Positions 1-10,100 of a stretch of 51,124 nucleotides of DNA are shown piece by piece (positions within the stretch are counted from its first letter, which is position 1; each line of letters starts with the position of its first letter). Under the pieces are notes generated by a model, which saw nothing but the letters and a program-made list of their open reading frames with translations, did no database searches and had not been told where the DNA came from. The stretch comes from Chrysophaeum taylorii (lineage: Eukaryota; Sar; Pelagophyceae; Pelagomonadales; Pelagomonadaceae). Made by a program: the position numbers and the translations under genes. Where the stretch lies: assembly GCA_029834535.1 (NCBI GenBank), contig JAQMWT010000545.1:1-51124 (forward strand). The letters run 5' to 3'.

Positions 1-1455
1 ACTTCGTTCAGTTACGATTGCTTGGCTTTGATCGGAGGCCATAGCTCGAACTCCCCGCCCTCGCGGCGGTTTATTCGATTTCGGATTAGGTGGGCCTTGG
101 TCCTTCTCCTCCTCCATCAACTTTCGTAAGTCGTTCTCGAGCCGCGTAATAAGCGCTACCATCGACTTAAAAGTCACATAACTATCAGGATGTCCGCTCC
201 TCATAGTCCGCACACGGGTCCTCAACTCCTTGGACGTCAATCCACTGATAAGCTGGTCGAGGATATCGACATCATCCATCGCGCGGCTGGACACGGAACA
301 AAACTCTAGGCTTCAGATTGGAATTTGGTACAATACGTTTCGACGTGCCGCTCCCCAGACTCCTTCGAAACTGAAGCCTGGGTGACCTTACGCAGCTTGT
401 CAAGCAGCTCCTGCTGCGTGCGCGGAGGTCGGCAAGTCGATCTAAAATAATCAAAATATTGTCGCAATACGTCTTGTTAAGACGACGGATACGACGAACC
501 GAGACTCCATGCTCTTCATCGTCAGTATCTAATTTCAAGTAAAACGACGGACCGTGTGGTAGCTCATCGCAGAGCTCTCGTATTTCTGCAAGTGTTCCTC
601 AAAAATTGGTGCAACGGTGTCCCGTAGATGCACAGGTAGTGAGTAACGTAATTTCTCGACCGAGTGGTCATCTGCTAAAGTATGCATCATCGCCGCCGAA
701 TCCAAATTAAATTGCCGTTGGTCTCGGCCGTCGATGACGAGTTTGAAGTTATCAGGCTTCAAACTGGAAGTGGGTCGATGGGATCGGCTCAAGTTGCCCT
801 TTTCGAAGGCGTTGGCAGCCGTCTGCGATATTCCCGCGATAATTCCCGTAAAATTTTCGTACTTTCATTCTCAATGTCCGCCCTACCCTCATTCTCCGTA
901 TCGACTCGGGGCGGAGGTTCATTCCCCGTTTCAGTGTTCCTTTCCGGTTCAGGCGGCCTCACGGGCGTTTCCGGTTCGGGTCGACTCACGGGTCGTTCGC
1001 GGCTACTCTCCCGACGCGTACGTTCGGCTAACAATTCATCTCGTTCACGACGAAATCGTTCAACCTCTTCGCGTAGGGTCTTCGAGGTCTCAATCTCTTG
1101 TTGTAATGCATCATTGAGCATATCAACTTCTCGTCGAGCCGCTTCCTCTTTCGCTTCAGCCCTTTCACGAGCAAAAGCTCAGCTAATCGTTCATTTTCGC
1201 GACGTCTCCGCTCGAGGTCTTCACGAAGTCGACTTCGGGCTGCAGATCCGCGCTCAATAGTAACACGCTCGCCACGATCCGGAGTCGTTGGACTCAACGG
1301 CGAAAAATGGCAGTATCCGGAGGCACATCAGGGGGCACGTCAGCAACGTCGACTGCCTCGGCCTCTCTTAATTCACCTTCCTCGCGGCCTATCTCAGGGG
1401 CGGCGGGAAGAACTGGAGGAGATTCTTCCTCACGCACGTCTGCGTTTATCTCCAT
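1..1455 (-). pseudogene. Gag-like polyprotein of a gypsy-type element, decayed and cut by the window edge
   Basis: Read on the minus strand, coding pieces in changing frames follow one another: an acidic N-terminus from an ATG at 1455, a charged coiled-coil segment (1297-1028 and 1121-789), a conserved block (792-535) with DGRDQRQFNLDSAA, a block near 538-400 with LNKTYCDNILIILDRLADL followed by PPRTQQELLDKLRK, and a last piece open from an ATG at 279 to base 1. That last piece contains ILDQLISGLTSKELRTRVR, the usual look of a retrotransposon Gag C-terminal helix region (family knowledge). The same blocks recur in the second Gag copy at 3.96-5.6 kb, which supports the reading order. Several frameshifts and at least one stop make this copy non-functional. 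The rest of Gag and all of Pol would lie left of the window. Confidence 0.65.
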
Positions 1456-1984
1456 ACTGTATCAAATTTCGATCAAGAATCTCGAAACACGTCCGGATCC
1501 GATCACTCGAAGTAATTCACGTTGATTCCAACAACGCTATCTGTCGCTGTAAAAACAGCACTCGCGGAATTCCAATCCGCTGGCAATTCAAAAATGCCCG
1601 TGGGTAGCGATCCCACTCGCTAAACAGCTTCCACCGTTCAGCTATACCAAAATCAATTCCCGGGAGAATGCGCTGCGATTTCCAACTCGCACGCGTGTTC
1701 GTCGTCACTCGGATCGTACGAACACAAACAACGTTCGCGTATATTCTCAACGCAAACCGGTCCAATGGAACTCCGTGTGCTTGATCAGGGCGCACGTGCA
1801 AATCCGGACCTCGCAATACATCACGTACGGCAGCACTCGCTCGTCGGCGACCGATGTAGTCGCACGATCTCGTGTACTCCACCACGTATGGCGGCACAGA
1901 AAAAACCTTCCCGACCTCCGGGTGACAAAGGGGGTACTCACCGACTCGTCCTAGACCTCACTGAACGAGGAAAACACGGACGCG

Positions 1985-2210
1985 GGGTCGGATAGGCTCG
2001 CCACACACCTTTCTCACGCTCACCAAGCCTCTCAACAAGATGGAGAGATGGTATATGATAGCAAGGGAAAAAACAAGAATACAGCAAGAATGCTTCTCAC
2101 AAAAGAGAGGTATGATGTCACTAAAAAGATCGGGAAAGGTGTCCCGTTGAACGGGTATCAAGCCTCGAGAGAGGGGGGGTAAGCCTTAGCGGTCAGGAGT
2201 TGCCGCCACA
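1985..2210 (-). repeat. 5' LTR (outer end) of the gypsy-type element at the left edge
   Basis: The minus strand from 2210 begins TGTGGCGGCAACTCC and continues CTAAGGCTTACCCC after a short divergent stretch. The same blocks occur on the plus strand at 29934, directly after the pol end of the methyltransferase-bearing gypsy element, so both are read as LTR starts of one family. Similarity stops at TGTGG in both copies, as expected for an LTR edge. Further in, GTGTGTGGCGAG and a CCTCGTYCAGTGA block are also shared with about 30.15 kb. The inner boundary and primer site are not resolved; 1985 is approximate. Confidence 0.55.
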
Positions 2211-2654
2211 CTGGGGTTGAGTCCATGCGCGAAACTGGCGTGGGAGAAGAGTTGCAGCGTGGTGGCGAGACTGATCAGGATCTTGGCGCCGAGCTACGAC
2301 GATGTTCAGCCGGGCTGCACGCGCCCGAGCGTCTAGACGTTGGGTGCGTGCAGCGCGGGCGACCGCTGGCAAGGTGGGATTTGTGCGGGCTCGGGCACGA
2401 CCGGTAGGCAAGGCGTGAAGTGGCGGTAGGGGGGCGTGCGCCGAGCCAGGAGCCTCGACAGATGGCGAAGGCGTTGACGTAGGTGCGGGAGATGGCGGAG
2501 AGATGTCAGGGGCAGCGGTGTGCGTGGGAACGGGGGGTGATGCATGGTCGACCTCAAGGTCCATATCCGTGTCGGGGGGAAGAGGGTGTGTGCCAGACGA
2601 GGGGAGGTTATCGGCGGCAACGTGGGTGGAGATGAAGGACGGTTCGAGATCCAT
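2193..2654 (-). CDS. Proline-rich hypothetical ORF cut by an LTR
   Basis: A 153-codon minus-strand frame, rich in Pro, Ala and Ser, with an Arg/Ala-rich second half. Its last seven codons and stop lie inside the LTR that starts at 2210, so the original C-terminus was probably lost when that element inserted. No domain is recognised and composition is low in complexity; it may be a broken gene or a chance frame. Confidence 0.25.
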   Translation of the reverse strand: MDLEPSFISTHVAADNLPSSGTHPLPPDTDMDLEVDHASPPVPTHTAAPDISPPSPAPTSTPSPSVEAPGSAHAPLPPLHALPTGRARARTNPTLPAVARAARTQRLDARARAARLNIVVARRQDPDQSRHHAATLLPRQFRAWTQPQCGGNS

Positions 2655-2913
2655 AGGCGCAGGCTCGAGTGGTGTGGGGCCTTGACCTGTCGCTGGACCT
2701 CGCAGGCGCGTGCGCGCACACTCTTTGGATGTGGTGCGGAGCTTGACAGTATAAATATCTGTTGTTCGGTGAGAGACAGAAAATGCACGCGATCACGCGT
2801 ATGCGCCGCGCCTCAAGACGTCTTGTCGATGGAGCACTCGGAGTACTCCTGCAGGGCTGCGTCGGGCGCACGCTCACCGACGTCCCCGATCGGTGGACGT
2901 AGCCTGCGGCGCC

Positions 2914-3409
2914 CGATGAAACTTGGTTCAAAGTCAGCAAGCACTACAACGTCCGTTCAATGCGCCTCGAGTGGCCCGACCGCGGGGATTTCGTCGTGAT
3001 CCGGCGCACGGACGAGAACGCCGTCAACCTCTGCCTTTCTTACCTCATGCTGCGCCCGCACGAGGACTCTCTAGTGACCATCAACGACGAGAGTGTCGAT
3101 GACGTCGAAGTCCACGACAACACGTCGACGGTTTTCTTCGGTGGCGACGACCATTACATCGCCCACCACAGCTTCGACGAACAGACTACTGCGGACCATA
3201 TCGACACCTGGTTGGATACCTGGTTGGATAACCAGTATTCAGTACAGTACCCTGTGAGCTACGATGACTTTTCCTCCAACATACGAGCATCTCCGACACC
3301 CGCATACGGGCCATCAAGTCTGGCGCGCCTGCCTCCTGCGGCCCTTCGCCGAGCGCCCACAGGGGGCATCGCGACGTCCATTTCCCACTGTGTCGCGGAT
3401 TGTGGTTGA
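2914..3409 (+). pseudogene. Unrecognised gene fragment
   Basis: A plus-strand frame begins after a TAG near 2900 and reads PDETWFKVSKHYNVRSMR, then an acidic, His- and Asp-rich segment, with balanced amino-acid use through about 3270. After that it becomes Ala/Arg/Pro-rich and probably non-coding. The same frame is also open upstream of the TAG (about 2810-2898), so this looks like the middle of an older gene with a nonsense mutation. I recognise no family. A two-unit repeat (DTWL DTWL) is present near 3205-3230. Confidence 0.3.
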
Positions 3410-3578
3410 AGCCTTTCCATCATTATTGGAGCCGCATTGACATTTCCAATCCAACCGTCCCGACTTGTCTCCACGTGCTTCGCCCCTTCTTTTCCCCGTT
3501 CGCACCGCAGCCCCAACAAAAAGCAGGCGCACTTAGTTAAGACGCGACGGTGGTGATGAAGGTTGGACGAGAGCCAAG

Positions 3579-3935
3579 CTAGGGCTGGGCAAAGAATCTG
3601 GCGAGGCGGAGGGCCTCGCCGCCGCGTGCTCTGGGGTGCCTGCCAGCGCGGCGGGAACGGATCACCTGGGTCTGCATCGGGCCCGGGATTTTGATTTTCT
3701 GGAGGTGGATGGCGAGGCCCAGGGCGTGCTTGCACTTGAACACATGCCAGAAGTGAGGGTAGCTGCACGTGAAGATAATCGGGGGCTTGGCCAGATCGAC
3801 GTAATTGAGCTTGCGCAAGTGGTAGCCCACTCCGACGATGGCGAGGGCGTCGTCGAGGTTTTTGCCCTGCAGCGGGGTGGCGCTGGCGCCGTGTGGGGTG
3901 ACGCTGGCGACTGCAACTGGATCGGTTCCAACCAA
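3579..3935 (-). pseudogene. SWIM-type zinc-finger fragment, possibly from a MULE-like transposase
   Basis: The minus-strand frame contains YHLRKLNYVDLAKPPIIF followed by TCSYPHFWHVFKCKHALGLA. The C-x(n)-C-K-H spacing with aromatic residues between, preceded by a hydrophobic strand, is the pattern of a SWIM zinc finger (family knowledge: CxCx(n)CxH). The first pair here is C-S-Y rather than C-x-C, so one ligand may be lost. SWIM domains are common at the C-terminus of MULE transposases and also occur in other nuclear proteins. No catalytic transposase domain is visible. The fragment directly abuts the second Gag remnant with a change of frame near 3960, so it is probably a chance junction. The ORF start is not an ATG. 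Confidence 0.45.
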
Positions 3936-3959
3936 TCGTCGTCTTCGTCGACCTCGTCC

Positions 3960-5790
3960 ATACTACCGGAGTTCTTCGGCTGGGCGCAGTCCGCCGCTCC
4001 TCTTTGTCGTAGTTGTCCTCAACACCGTTCGCGACCAAGTGCAGCCTGCGGCGAGCAGCGTCGGCGAGGGCGCGCACGTCTTCATCGGCGTCATCGTTAT
4101 CGCCGCGTCGCCGACGGGCGGGACGCTCATTCGGCGTCGTCTTTAGAGCCGGCTCCTCGCGCTCCCTGCGCAACGGCTTGCTCTCCGCCTCGTAGATGTC
4201 GAGTCCGAGCTCGTCCGCAAGCGCCTGCGCAATGCCGGTGAATTTACCGTTTTTCATCATTCCTTCGTAGTTCCACCCCATGAGCGCGCACGCCTCGCGC
4301 GCCATTTTCTGCACAGACCCAGAGACCTCTTTTTCCCTCATCGCTTGGAGAGCCGCGCGGAAACACTCCGGCAAGGGTCGCAGCTTGCGTTCCATGCTCG
4401 CCCCAGTCCCAGCTCTCGCAAACAAACGTCCACCAGCGCTAAGCAACGTACCGTTGAAGCAACGGATAAGGCAACGGTGACAGGAACGGAACTGTTGGGA
4501 AACGTTCTGGAATGCCACGTAATACGACTGCACGTGGCGCTGACCGTTCTTCTTAGGGATCGTCTCTTGCGCGATACCTCGGAGCTTACGAAGCATCTCT
4601 TCCTGTGTACGCGGCGGGCGGCAGGCAGAGCGAAAGTACTCCAGGAACTTCTTCACGTACTTGTAGTTCAATTCACGAAAATCACGAACGACTCTTCTAT
4701 ACTCGGCATCCTTCTCGTCCAACCGCAAATAATACTGAGGCGGCTGCGGTAAACCGTCGCAGAGCTCGTCGTATTCTCGAAGATGCTGCTGGAAAAGTGG
4801 CGCCGCAATAGCTCTCACCTGCTGGATATTATCATGCGAAATTGAAATTTCTCGAGGTTGTAGTTGTCGTCCACGAACGAATGCAGTACGGCGGCAACGT
4901 CGAGATCGAACTGATTTTGGTCTCGATCCTCGACTTTCAAGCGAAAGAGCTCGGTCTTGATACCACTATTTGATCGCTGAGTCGACTTGGCGGCCTTGGT
5001 CATGGCGGTTGGTTAGGGCCTCTGACAAGGCTCGCAGGGACTTCTTTTCATCGTCCTCGTCATCGTTGCGCTTGGCATTTTCCTCGTCTGCAACGTCGGC
5101 TTCGTAGCCTCCGGCATAACGCTCTTCAGAAGCTCGCTGCTTCGGTCGTCCGCTTCTCGGCTCCTCGGCGCTTCTGCTCGCGGAACGACGTTCAGCCACT
5201 CGACACAGTCGATTGAATTCTTCTCGAGACTTGCGAAGCTCTTGTTGCATTCGTCGCAGCTCGTCCTTTACCTCTTCCTTCTCACCTTGACGCCACAGTT
5301 CGGCCTCTTCCTCGCGCCGCTGTCGGATATCTTCTTGAATGGCGCGCATCTCCGAGGCTGCCCGATTAAGCTCGGCTCGAATAGCAACTGCTTCATCGTC
5401 CTCTTCTTCGTCGACACCTCTCGTCCTAGGTCGCACCGGAGCTGGTTCTCGGCGCGACGCGGTCGGCTGTCGGCGGCTCGGTTCGTCACCGCCACCGTCA
5501 TCATCATCATCATCATCATCATCACCATCACCATCACCACCACCATACTTCGGGCGGGACTTTCTTATTATCACCATCATCATTCACGTCTTCCATAAGA
5601 CGAAACGTAGGTTCGGGCACATGCTCCAGCTCGTCAGCTGACTCTTCTGCCGCCATCTCAGCTCGCTCGAGACGCCCTCTCTCAGGGAGGCTCCACACAG
5701 TGGTTGACGATGATTTCCACTTGCGGCGTGCACTTGGGCTAAACGATATGCCCACGACACGATTCGACAATCGAAATCGGTCGTCCAACG
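3960..5790 (-). pseudogene. Second Gag-like polyprotein remnant
   Basis: Three overlapping minus-strand frames make one protein in order: an N-terminal acidic and charged coiled-coil part (5788-4966, with a poly-Asp/Gly run from a GAT/GGT microsatellite), a middle part (5003-4815) with RLKVEDRDQNQFDLDVAAVL, and a long part from 4818 with YRRVVRDFRELNYKYVKKFL and PPRTQEEMLRKLRG. These blocks align in the same order with the Gag pieces at 1-1.46 kb, so the two are paralogues from related elements. A Cys cluster (CHRCLIRC) follows, but it is not a CCHC knuckle. Later residues (ARRRRGDNDDADED and on) are basic and disordered. The frame becomes nonsense after about 3960. Frameshifts at about 4815 and 4985 indicate a dead copy. 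Confidence 0.6.
5498..5551. repeat. CAT/CAC trinucleotide microsatellite
   Basis: Repeated ATC/ACC triplets on the plus strand. Read on the minus strand they give the poly-Asp and Gly/Asp run of the second Gag remnant. Confidence 0.85.
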
Positions 5791-6111
5791 TTAATCACGT
5801 CGCTCCAAAGACGTGCGAGGACTTCCTCGATACCGGCAACGGATGCCTGTGGTTCATGACACCCCCTTCGCTGGACTCGCAGCGGGAATAAAGAATGTAT
5901 ACGTGTGGCTGAGGGGTTTAGCGGATTTAATAGGCACTTGAAGTTTTGAGTTAGCGCGGCAGTCATGGCGGGCTAGGCTGGGCGCATCTTCTGGCGCTTG
6001 AGCGGCGCCAAAACCCGACTTTGGAGCCGAGTTACGAGCTCGAGACGGTCGCGCCATCGTTTTGAGTGGAATTGAAAAAAGCTATCACCCCCCGATCCCC
6101 GACGCGCTTTT

Positions 6112-6937
6112 ATGGGGGATTTTAACCGGGGTGTCGAGAGTGGAGATGGCGGCTCAGAGGAGTTTGCGGCTGGCTCCAGCGATGTTGAGCGGCTAAGCGA
6201 ACGTCCTTTCTCCTGCGTGCCGCATCCCTTCATCCGGATCCTGGTGCAGTTCGCGGATAACTGCACCGGCACGAACAAATCTCAATATTGCTTCGGCGGT
6301 TTGGCCCTGGAGCTGCTGACCCAGAGAGTTGCAGATGCACACTTCATCCATTTCATGACACCAAGTTCGAGTGCGACGTCACTGCCCAAAAGACGGCCGG
6401 GGCCTTCAACCGCCAGGGCGTCTTCAATCACGGGGATGTTGAACGAGGCGTTCTCTCCGTACGTGACAGCTCGCGCCTATGACGCTCCAGAATTACAACT
6501 CGATAAGGGAGCCTCGGGCAAGCTCTTCGAGCCCGTGGGCGACATCACCAAGTTTCGCACCTTCATCTTCCTTGCCGACGACGGCCAGGTGTCGGATGAC
6601 CTAGAGTTTGTCGCCGACCCGCCGGTGGATTGGCCGACGACCGAACGCGGACCGTACTTCACATCGGCCTCTGTCAGGAAAGCGGCGAACAATCTCGCGC
6701 ATCGGTCTCGAAAGAAGGTCATGCGCCGTGCCCTGTTGCGGCGGGGCTATCGCGGCATCGGCGACGGGACCTGCCTCTACGGCCCCGCCGGCACCGAGCC
6801 CACTTCCCGCGGCTGCTGGGTCCCCGCCTCTTCGAGCTTCCCAAGGAGGACAGCGCCGTCTGCGTCGAGCAGGAAACTACCACAAGCTGGAAGCTCGCTC
6901 CCCGGAGAAGACTGATGCGGCCATCGGCATGATCAAG
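6112..6937 (+). pseudogene. 5' part of a gene with a DNCxGxNK motif, split by an LTR element
   Basis: The frame from 6112 contains LVQFADNCTGTNKSQYCFGG, and an overlapping frame (6288-6482) contains FHDTKFECDVTAQKTAGAFN. Together these resemble a transposase-like, RNase H-fold protein family that I know from oomycete and algal genomes, with DNCGGQNKN followed by an HTKFECD stretch (family assignment from memory, moderate certainty). A frameshift near 6360 separates the two motifs. A third frame carries the last codons before 6937 (EKTDAAIGMIK). At 6937 the gene stops at the inserted family R element, and the frame continues exactly at 13339 once one copy of the TCAAG duplication is counted. 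Upstream sequence at 5.9-6.1 kb shows no convincing N-terminus. Confidence 0.5.
6933..6937 (+). other. Target-site duplication TCAAG, left
   Basis: TCAAG lies directly left of the outer LTR end of family R copy C. The identical 5 bp lie directly right of the other LTR at 13334-13338. Five base pairs is a usual duplication length for LTR retrotransposons. Confidence 0.85.
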
Positions 6938-7127
6938 TAGAGACAGGAAAAAAATCACTGTGCTCCTGGTAGAGAATGATGACAGTGGTAGTGCCACCCT
7001 ATTTGCCCTGTCTCTAACGACACAAAGAGCGGCACGGTGTTCGACACAGTGATTTTATTGGTGTTTGGGTGTGAGTGTGAGTGTGAGGGGGGGGGGTACT
7101 AACCCTAAATCAAATTTTCTATCTCTA
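6938..7127 (-). repeat. 3' LTR of family R copy C
   Basis: A 190-bp sequence, nearly identical to 13145-13333 in the same orientation. Read on the minus strand it starts TAGAGATAGAAAATTTG, then TTTAGGGTTAGTAC and a C homopolymer, and ends CCCTGTCTCTA. It is preceded on the minus strand by GCGAGGGCG (7128-7136), the likely polypurine primer tract. Confidence 0.85.
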
Positions 7128-10100
7128 CGCCCTCGCAGATTGAACTCGGTGATGAGCGAAAATCTGGAACAAACAAAACAAATGTCTGGCCAAAGACAAA
7201 TAGACGTTGAGTTGTGAGGAGGCGTGGAATGAGAAGTGTGCGAAGTGCACGAGAGAGATAGAGTAGAGCGGAGTAGCAGGGGAGTGTGAGTGAGAAAGGA
7301 GAAAGAGCGCAAAGTAGAACGTGGAATAGGTTGAAAGGGGAAACAAAATGAAAAGGATAATGCAAGAGGAGGCGAATAATCGAAAAGGGAAAAAGCATCG
7401 ATCGTAAAGAAGAGGAAACGTGGAAGAAGATGCTAGGTGGGCTAATGGTGAAATATGGCGAATTCAGTACTAGAGATCAGATCATCATCTTGTTCAGTGA
7501 CTGATGAAAGAAGGATGTAATGACAACATCGTGAAGAATAAGCGAGTGTACTAGTGTCATCGTTGAATACGAGAGTCGCATGCATTAAGTCGTGGGTGTT
7601 CCGTGACATAGGACGACGGTGCGTGCGGGTGGATAAATCCTAAGTGGCTGAGGGATCCTCGTAGTAGAACGGGTGGTCTAACTGATAACAATAGTAGGGA
7701 TCATGGGTCAGGCAGTCGTGAAGTGTACAGCAGACCAATGATTGATCGAAAGGCGAATAGTGAGAGTGGCCATAGGAATGAGATTCTATTGTGACTAAAG
7801 TTGGGCTAGTAAGGGTGCGACGATGTGACTGAGCGGCAGCGTTATCCCATGAAGAGATATGACCATTTAACCAAATCGGTTTCGACATGGTAAGGTAATC
7901 GTCGTAGCGATAGCGAGTAAGGCGGAGCTGTTCCTGGAAGATGAGAGAACCAGAATTGCCTGTCACATACGTGTCGAAGCTGTCGTCCTGAGTGTAGCGT
8001 GGGACAGCTGAAGCTAAACTATGAGCGTCTAAAATAACATGCGGATAATCATCGTGTGATGTTGATATCGGGATAAAGTCGTCTGGGGGTGGCCATAAAT
8101 ATGAAAACTCTAAATTGGCTGTAGACCTGGAGTTGTGGTCTGGTGGAGGTTGCCATTTGCTATCATCAAAAGATGATTGGACTGAGACTGAGGTTTGCGA
8201 GTGTGTCGCGTGTTTGAGTGGATGCAGACGTGTGTCCTGTGCAGAAGAGTCGGTGCCCTGTGCAGAAGAGTCGGGCAACAGGAGTAAATGCCTGAAGGCG
8301 ATGGACTGTTCGAAGATATTGTCCTTGCCTGGGGGAGAGCTGACTTCGAAGGTATGGTCGGAGTCGCATCTTTCGTGTTCTATTCGGCAAAGTAATCCTG
8401 AGTCGTGACAATCGACTGATCCAGTATTCATTTCATGTCCGGAGTCGTTTTCACCAGAATCAAACTTCCCTTGATGTACAAGCGCGAGGGAGCGTGGTGC
8501 ATCCCTGGTGAATCGTGCAGTGACTGAAAGGTGAGACATTCGACAGAAGGGTGTTGTCGATATGCGAGAGCTGTACAGTATACAACGTGTAGGGAGCGTA
8601 CGTTTCAAGAGAGGATTAATCTGTGGACGGGAGATGTCCGAAGAGTGAACATGATGTGAGGCAATGGCCATAATGCGAGGACTGTCCGATAAGGAGTCAT
8701 GCGAGACTGTGGCTGGCAGCGAGTGTGCGGGAATGAAGGAAGAGATAGGCATGGCAATTGACTTCCCTTGATTCGTAACACAACTGGGTGGGGCTAGCGG
8801 TGTGCGGCAGTGACATTCGGTAGAATGCTGAGAGCAGAGCGCGTGTCCAACCTGTGGAGATTGGGGTTATCCTCGCGGGTGCTACGGAAAATGTCGACTG
8901 GGTGCGAATCGCAATGGCGGCTGTTGGGCTCAGAGTTCTGCAAGATGGAACCTGCAGTGTGAACGGAGAGGAGCGAACCGGGTGCGTCATAAGAGCGTAA
9001 TATGCGAGTGCAGTCTGAGCTGTGTCCGAAGCAGAATTCTGACAGTAATGTCGACAGATGCGAAACGTGAACAGAACTGGGCGAGGATGTCGCGTGAAGT
9101 CGTGTTGTAACCGAACCATAGAGGTGCAGAGCTTCAACGTCAAGCATAGTGCTGGGAGGGACGTTAAAAGAGGCGAGCAAAGGACTCTGCGTGCGGCTAT
9201 CATTTAGTGGCGGGCATTTGTTGCGCGAGACTGGCGATAACTGCGACATGTTGCGTTGGCACGATAGAACTTCCTTTGCATATGGCAGCATGCAGATTGA
9301 AATAGAGCGAGCTGGAACTTGAGAGGTGTGACCTGCAAGAGACTGACGGAAGAGCGTGGGAGGCTCGGAATTGCATTGATGACGGAACTTAGTGGCATCA
9401 CAAATCGTCGGGAATTGGATCGTCGGGAGTCGCGTCGAAGCGGGGAGGAACGACGAGTGCTCATCAGGTCTTGGCGTGTGACAGAGGTCCTTAGGAAGAG
9501 GGACTTCGGTACGCGCCTTGAAGTGAGTTCCGATGTAGCCAGAGTACCCATAGGAGACGTGACTGATACGAATGTCGAAACAGATCTTTTCGGCGTTGGA
9601 AAACGAATGCGCCCTCGTAATTTGAGCTGGGTGAAATCTTCGAATTGCCAGTGAGGCGGAGAGACCGTGGTTGCGGAATGAGCGCAAGCCTGGTGGCGGT
9701 CGGAGGGGGCGCGTAAGCGGTGACTGAGACGACAGTGTTGTGCTTATCCTGAACCAAAAGGTGTTCGGACATCGTACTGTGCAACAAGCGAGCGTGCATC
9801 TCAGTTGACTGTGGGTGTACCATGAGGATGGCGCAATGTTGGTAGTCTAAACCGAGAGGGGCGGTGAGCGTGCCGTCGCGAGTGCGACGGAGCCTGTGCG
9901 GTGTCTTGGGCTGTAATCGGAGTATGACGTATGACGTCATACAAGGCGATGGGAGCGGAATCAGACGTGATGGGACTGGCGAACAGTGCCGGGAGCAGCA
10001 TGTCGGGGGTAACGCTCAGAGATGAGGGTGGAACGCAATCCACGCCTATCTTGGTTGCCGTATGTGGCGGTACTATGAGCGTAAACATCTGACATGAAGG

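Noticed and set aside
3259..3960. C-terminal 230 codons of the 519-codon minus frame as part of Gag
   Set aside because: The composition turns Arg/Pro-rich and a different frame (3935-3579) carries ordered SWIM-like sequence, so the long frame is fortuitous here.
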